Source of the DNA: Blastococcus sp. KM273128
Lineage (GTDB): Bacteria > Actinomycetota > Actinomycetes > Mycobacteriales > Geodermatophilaceae
Direction: 5' to 3'
DNA: 39,729 nt
Assembly (NCBI RefSeq): GCF_021698975.1
Contig: NZ_SSXA01000030.1
Span: 1-39,729 of the forward strand
Shown here: piece after piece, positions 37,177 to 39,729 of the stretch
How positions within the stretch are numbered: position 1 is the first letter of the stretch
Layout of the letters: every line of letters begins with the position of its first letter
Notes under the pieces: generated by a model
Databases searched by the model: none
Seen by the model: only the letters and a program-made list of their open reading frames with translations
What the model was told of the DNA's origin: nothing
Translations under genes and position numbers: made by a program

Positions 37177-38049
37177 ATGGACCAGGCAGCACGCCCCACC
37201 GAGCACACCCTGCGGCTCCGCGACGGCCGGACGCTGGCCTGGGCCGAGCACGGCGACCCCGACGGCTGGCCGGTGCTGGGCTGCCACGGCTCGCCGAGCT
37301 CCCGGCTGGAGCGGCACGTCGAGGACCCGGCCGACTACCGGCGGTGGGGGGTGCGCTTCATCGTGCCCGACCGGCCCGGCTTCGGGCGCTCGGACCCGCA
37401 CCCCGGCCGCCGGGTCGCGGACTGGCCCGGCGACGTCGCCCAGCTGCTGGACCACCTCGGCGTCGAGCGGTGCGCGGCGCACAGCCTCTCCGGGGGCGCG
37501 GCCTACGCGCTGGCCTGCGCGCACGCGCTCGGCGAGCGGGTGACGACCGTGGGCATCCTCGGCGGCGCGCCCCCGCCGGACGTCCCCTGGCCGTGGCCGC
37601 GCTGGATCCCCGGGCAGCTGCGGGCCGCGGTGCACCGCCCGGGCCGGCTGGCGGCGGTGCTGCGGCCGGTGTTCGCCCCGATCGGGCTGCGGCCGGCGAT
37701 GATCCCGCGCTACCTGCAGCTGCGGCTCAACGCCGCCGACCGGCGGGTGATCGGGCGCCCCGCCGTCCGGCGGGTGCTGGCCGACACCTTCACCGAGGGG
37801 CTGCGCAACGGCAGCGCGGTGCTCGCCGAGGACCGCGCCCTGCTGTTCCGGCCGTGGGGCTTCCCGCTGTCGGAGATCGGCCAGCAGGTGCACGTCTGGC
37901 ACGGCACGCAGGACTGGCAGGTGCCCGTCGTGCTCGGTCAGGTGCTGAGCGCGATGCTGCCCCGCTGCTCGGCGCGCTGGCTCCCCGGGGAGGGGCACTT
38001 CCTCGTGTTCGACCACGCCGAGGAGGTGTACGCCGCACTGCGGCCCTGA
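37177..38049 (+). CDS. alpha/beta hydrolase
   Basis: 290-aa alpha/beta-hydrolase fold protein. Features include the oxyanion loop in PVLGCHGSPSSRLERHVED and the strand FIVPDRPGFGRSDPHPGRRV. The nucleophile elbow is AHSLSGGAAYALA (Ser in S-L-S-G-G), the acid region is VWHGTQDWQVPVV, and the histidine is in LPGEGHFLVF. All catalytic residues look intact, in contrast to the related pseudogene at 33214. The start is leaderless in layout. It converges on the release factor 3 gene with a 6-nt gap. Substrate unknown. Confidence 0.9.
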   Translation: MDQAARPTEHTLRLRDGRTLAWAEHGDPDGWPVLGCHGSPSSRLERHVEDPADYRRWGVRFIVPDRPGFGRSDPHPGRRVADWPGDVAQLLDHLGVERCAAHSLSGGAAYALACAHALGERVTTVGILGGAPPPDVPWPWPRWIPGQLRAAVHRPGRLAAVLRPVFAPIGLRPAMIPRYLQLRLNAADRRVIGRPAVRRVLADTFTEGLRNGSAVLAEDRALLFRPWGFPLSEIGQQVHVWHGTQDWQVPVVLGQVLSAMLPRCSARWLPGEGHFLVFDHAEEVYAALRP

Positions 38050-38055
38050 CCCGCG

Positions 38056-39672
38056 TCAGGCCAGCTGCGCGGCCACCAGCGGCTCGAGCGTGGCCCGCGG
38101 GTGCCGCTGCTGCAGGATCCGCAGCGCCCACTTGTCGGGGAACAGCGCCAGCAGCTCGCCGCCGGGCCGCTGCACCACTTCGACGCCGCCGGACGAGGCG
38201 ATCAGCGGCAGCGACTCCTCGTCGGTGCGCATCGCCAGGCTGTAGGGCAGCCGGTCCAGCGCGACGGGGGCGTTGAACTCGTGCTCCATCCGGTGGGTGG
38301 CGACCTCGAACTGCATGGGCCCCACGACGGCCAGCACCGGCGAGCCGTCGCCGCGGCGCTCGGAGCGGAGCACCTGCACCACGCCCTCGGAGTCCAGCTG
38401 CTCGATGCCCTTGCGGAACTGCTTGTGCTTGGCGGTGTCCCGGCTGCGGACGACGGCGAAGTGCTCGGGCGCGAAGGTGGTCAGCGGCGGGAAGGCGACC
38501 GGCCGCTCGGTGAACAGCGTGTCGCCGACCCCGAGGGCCGAGGCGTTGACCAGGCCGACGACGTCGCCGGGGTAGGCGACGTCGACGCTCTCCCGCTCGC
38601 GGCCGAACACCTGCTGGGCGTACTTGGTGGCGAACGGCCGGCCGGTGCGGCCGTGGGTGACGACCATGCCGCGCTCGAAGACGCCCGAGCAGATGCGGAT
38701 GTAGGCCAGCCGGTCGCGGTGCGCGGCGTCCATGCCCGACTGCACCTTGAACACGAAGGCGCTGAACGGCTCGCCGAGGTCGCGCACTGCGCCGCCGGCG
38801 TCCGGGCGCCCGGCCGGGGCGGGGGCGAGGTCGACCAGCGTGTCCAGCAGCGCCCCGACGCCGAAGTTGGAGACGGCGGAGGCGAACAGCACCGGCGTGG
38901 TGACCCCGCCGAGGAAGGACTCCTGGTCGTGCTCGGCGCCGGTGGCCTCGAGCAGCTCGGCCTCCTCGACGGCCTGCGCCCAGACCTCGCCCTCCCGGGC
39001 GGTGGCCTCGGCCGCGGCGAGCAGCTCCTCGGGGGCGATGGTGGCGCCGCCGGCGGTGCGGGTGAAGCGGCGGAAGGTGCCGTCGCGGCGGTCCAGCACG
39101 CCGCGGAAGTCCCCGGCAATGCCCACCGGCCAGGTCAGCGGGGTGGGGGTCAGCCCGGTGCGCTCGCCGATCTCGTCCATCAGCTCCAGGGCGTCCTTGC
39201 CCGGGCGGTCCCACTTGTTGATCACGGTGACGATCGGGATGCCGCGGTGCTTGCAGACGGCGAAGAGCTTCATCGTCTGCGTCTCGAGACCCTTGGCGGC
39301 GTCGACGAGCATCACCGCGGCGTCGACGGCGGTGAGCACCCGGTAGGTGTCCTCGGAGAAGTCGGCGTGGCCGGGGGTGTCGAGCAGGTTGATCACCGCG
39401 TCGCGGTAGGAGAACTGCAGCGCCGCGGAGGTGATGGAGATGCCGCGGGCGCGCTCCATGTCCATCCAGTCCGACACGGTGCCGCGCCGGCCGGCCTTGC
39501 CGTGCACCGCCCCGGCCTGCCCGATCACCCGGGCGTGCAGGGCGAGGGCCTCGGTGAGCGTGGACTTCCCGGCGTCGGGGTGGCTGATGACGGCGAAGGT
39601 GCGCCGCCGGGCGGCCTCGGTGACCGCGGCCCGGCCGGTGCGGTCGACGTCGCCGGCGGGGGTGGCGGTCAC
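38056..39672 (-). CDS. prfC: peptide chain release factor 3
   Basis: 538-aa translational GTPase that recycles release factors RF1 and RF2 from the ribosome after termination. The G domain shows G1 (SHPDAGKSTL), G2 (RGISITSAALQF), G3 (DTPGHADF), G4 (INKWDRPG) and the SAVSNFG segment as G5. RF3-specific regions follow (MDMERARGISIT, VQSGMDAAHRDRLAYIRICSG, FRKGIEQLDSEGVVQVL). Length agrees with bacterial RF3 (about 525-540 aa). The GTG at 39672 has GAGGAG 8 nt upstream. It is a single gene near the window end. Confidence 0.95.
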   Translation of the reverse strand: MTATPAGDVDRTGRAAVTEAARRRTFAVISHPDAGKSTLTEALALHARVIGQAGAVHGKAGRRGTVSDWMDMERARGISITSAALQFSYRDAVINLLDTPGHADFSEDTYRVLTAVDAAVMLVDAAKGLETQTMKLFAVCKHRGIPIVTVINKWDRPGKDALELMDEIGERTGLTPTPLTWPVGIAGDFRGVLDRRDGTFRRFTRTAGGATIAPEELLAAAEATAREGEVWAQAVEEAELLEATGAEHDQESFLGGVTTPVLFASAVSNFGVGALLDTLVDLAPAPAGRPDAGGAVRDLGEPFSAFVFKVQSGMDAAHRDRLAYIRICSGVFERGMVVTHGRTGRPFATKYAQQVFGRERESVDVAYPGDVVGLVNASALGVGDTLFTERPVAFPPLTTFAPEHFAVVRSRDTAKHKQFRKGIEQLDSEGVVQVLRSERRGDGSPVLAVVGPMQFEVATHRMEHEFNAPVALDRLPYSLAMRTDEESLPLIASSGGVEVVQRPGGELLALFPDKWALRILQQRHPRATLEPLVAAQLA

Positions 39673-39729
39673 GGGTGGTTCTCCTCGGGGTGGTGCGGGC
39701 GCGGCCGCGGGCAGGGACCGGCGGCCGCG

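Overview
The window is a gene-dense stretch of a very GC-rich actinobacterial chromosome. Codon third positions are almost always G or C, GTG starts are common, genes overlap by 4 nt (ATGA/GTGA), and several genes appear leaderless. The gene mix (DUF2254, DUF421, PspC, CspA, release factor 3, MtrAB-like two-component system, Csp-like copper protein) fits a soil actinobacterium such as a member of the Geodermatophilaceae; this placement is inference, since no rRNA or marker phylogeny is available. No tRNA, rRNA, insertion sequence, prophage or CRISPR array was seen.

Layout. (1) 1-6780: an aromatic/heterocycle catabolic locus. An IclR regulator of the PcaR/PobR type and an amidohydrolase lie on the minus strand. 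Divergent from them is a tight plus-strand operon of CaiB-type CoA-transferase, citryl-CoA lyase-like protein, quinone oxidoreductase-like MDR and an intradiol ring-cleavage dioxygenase. The divergent promoter carries a perfect 17-bp palindrome and two opposed TTGACA boxes. (2) 6848-8048: a DUF421 membrane protein and a DsbA-like protein, converging. (3) 8109-17165: a one-carbon/redox block. It holds two tandem formaldehyde-dehydrogenase-like zinc dehydrogenases, a divergent formate/nitrite transporter, an 18-cysteine Csp-like protein, a cation/proton antiporter, and a three-gene operon. That operon encodes a formate-dehydrogenase-like molybdopterin enzyme whose four Fe-S ligand positions are all replaced, a small His/Glu-rich helical protein and a GPR1/FUN34/YaaH-like membrane protein. 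(4) 17194-21271, minus strand: response regulator, sensor kinase, GerMN lipoprotein and DUF2254 protein in one operon, a cell-envelope signalling unit resembling a reduced MtrA-MtrB-LpqB set. (5) 21355-26617: metallophosphoesterase, a small lipoprotein, a tiny 47-aa gene divergent from an HxlR regulator with paired operators, a VOC protein, a cytoplasmic-looking subtilase followed by a stand-alone propeptide-like protein, and a STAS protein without its phosphorylatable serine. (6) 26857-31304: phosphotransferase, histidine phosphatase and mismatch DNA glycosylase operon, small oxidoreductase genes, a Tat/lipoprotein esterase, a zinc-ribbon protein and a cold-shock protein. (7) 31566-34047: a GH13 amylase-like gene and a haloalkane-dehalogenase/epoxide-hydrolase-like gene, each interrupted by one in-frame stop codon but otherwise intact. 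(8) 34088-39672: PspC, cyclase plus thiamine-diphosphate enzyme operon, DUF1330, an alpha/beta hydrolase and peptide chain release factor 3.

Working together: region 1 probably degrades a nitrogen-bearing or phenolic aromatic compound to CoA-thioester intermediates. Region 3 can be read as formaldehyde to formate oxidation, formate transport, and a molybdoenzyme acting on formate or a related small substrate. Region 4 would sense envelope stress. The most unusual items are the cluster-less molybdoenzyme operon, the split subtilase/propeptide pair, the two adjacent single-codon nonsense mutations, and a recurring TAG-N6-start arrangement that points to leaderless mRNAs.
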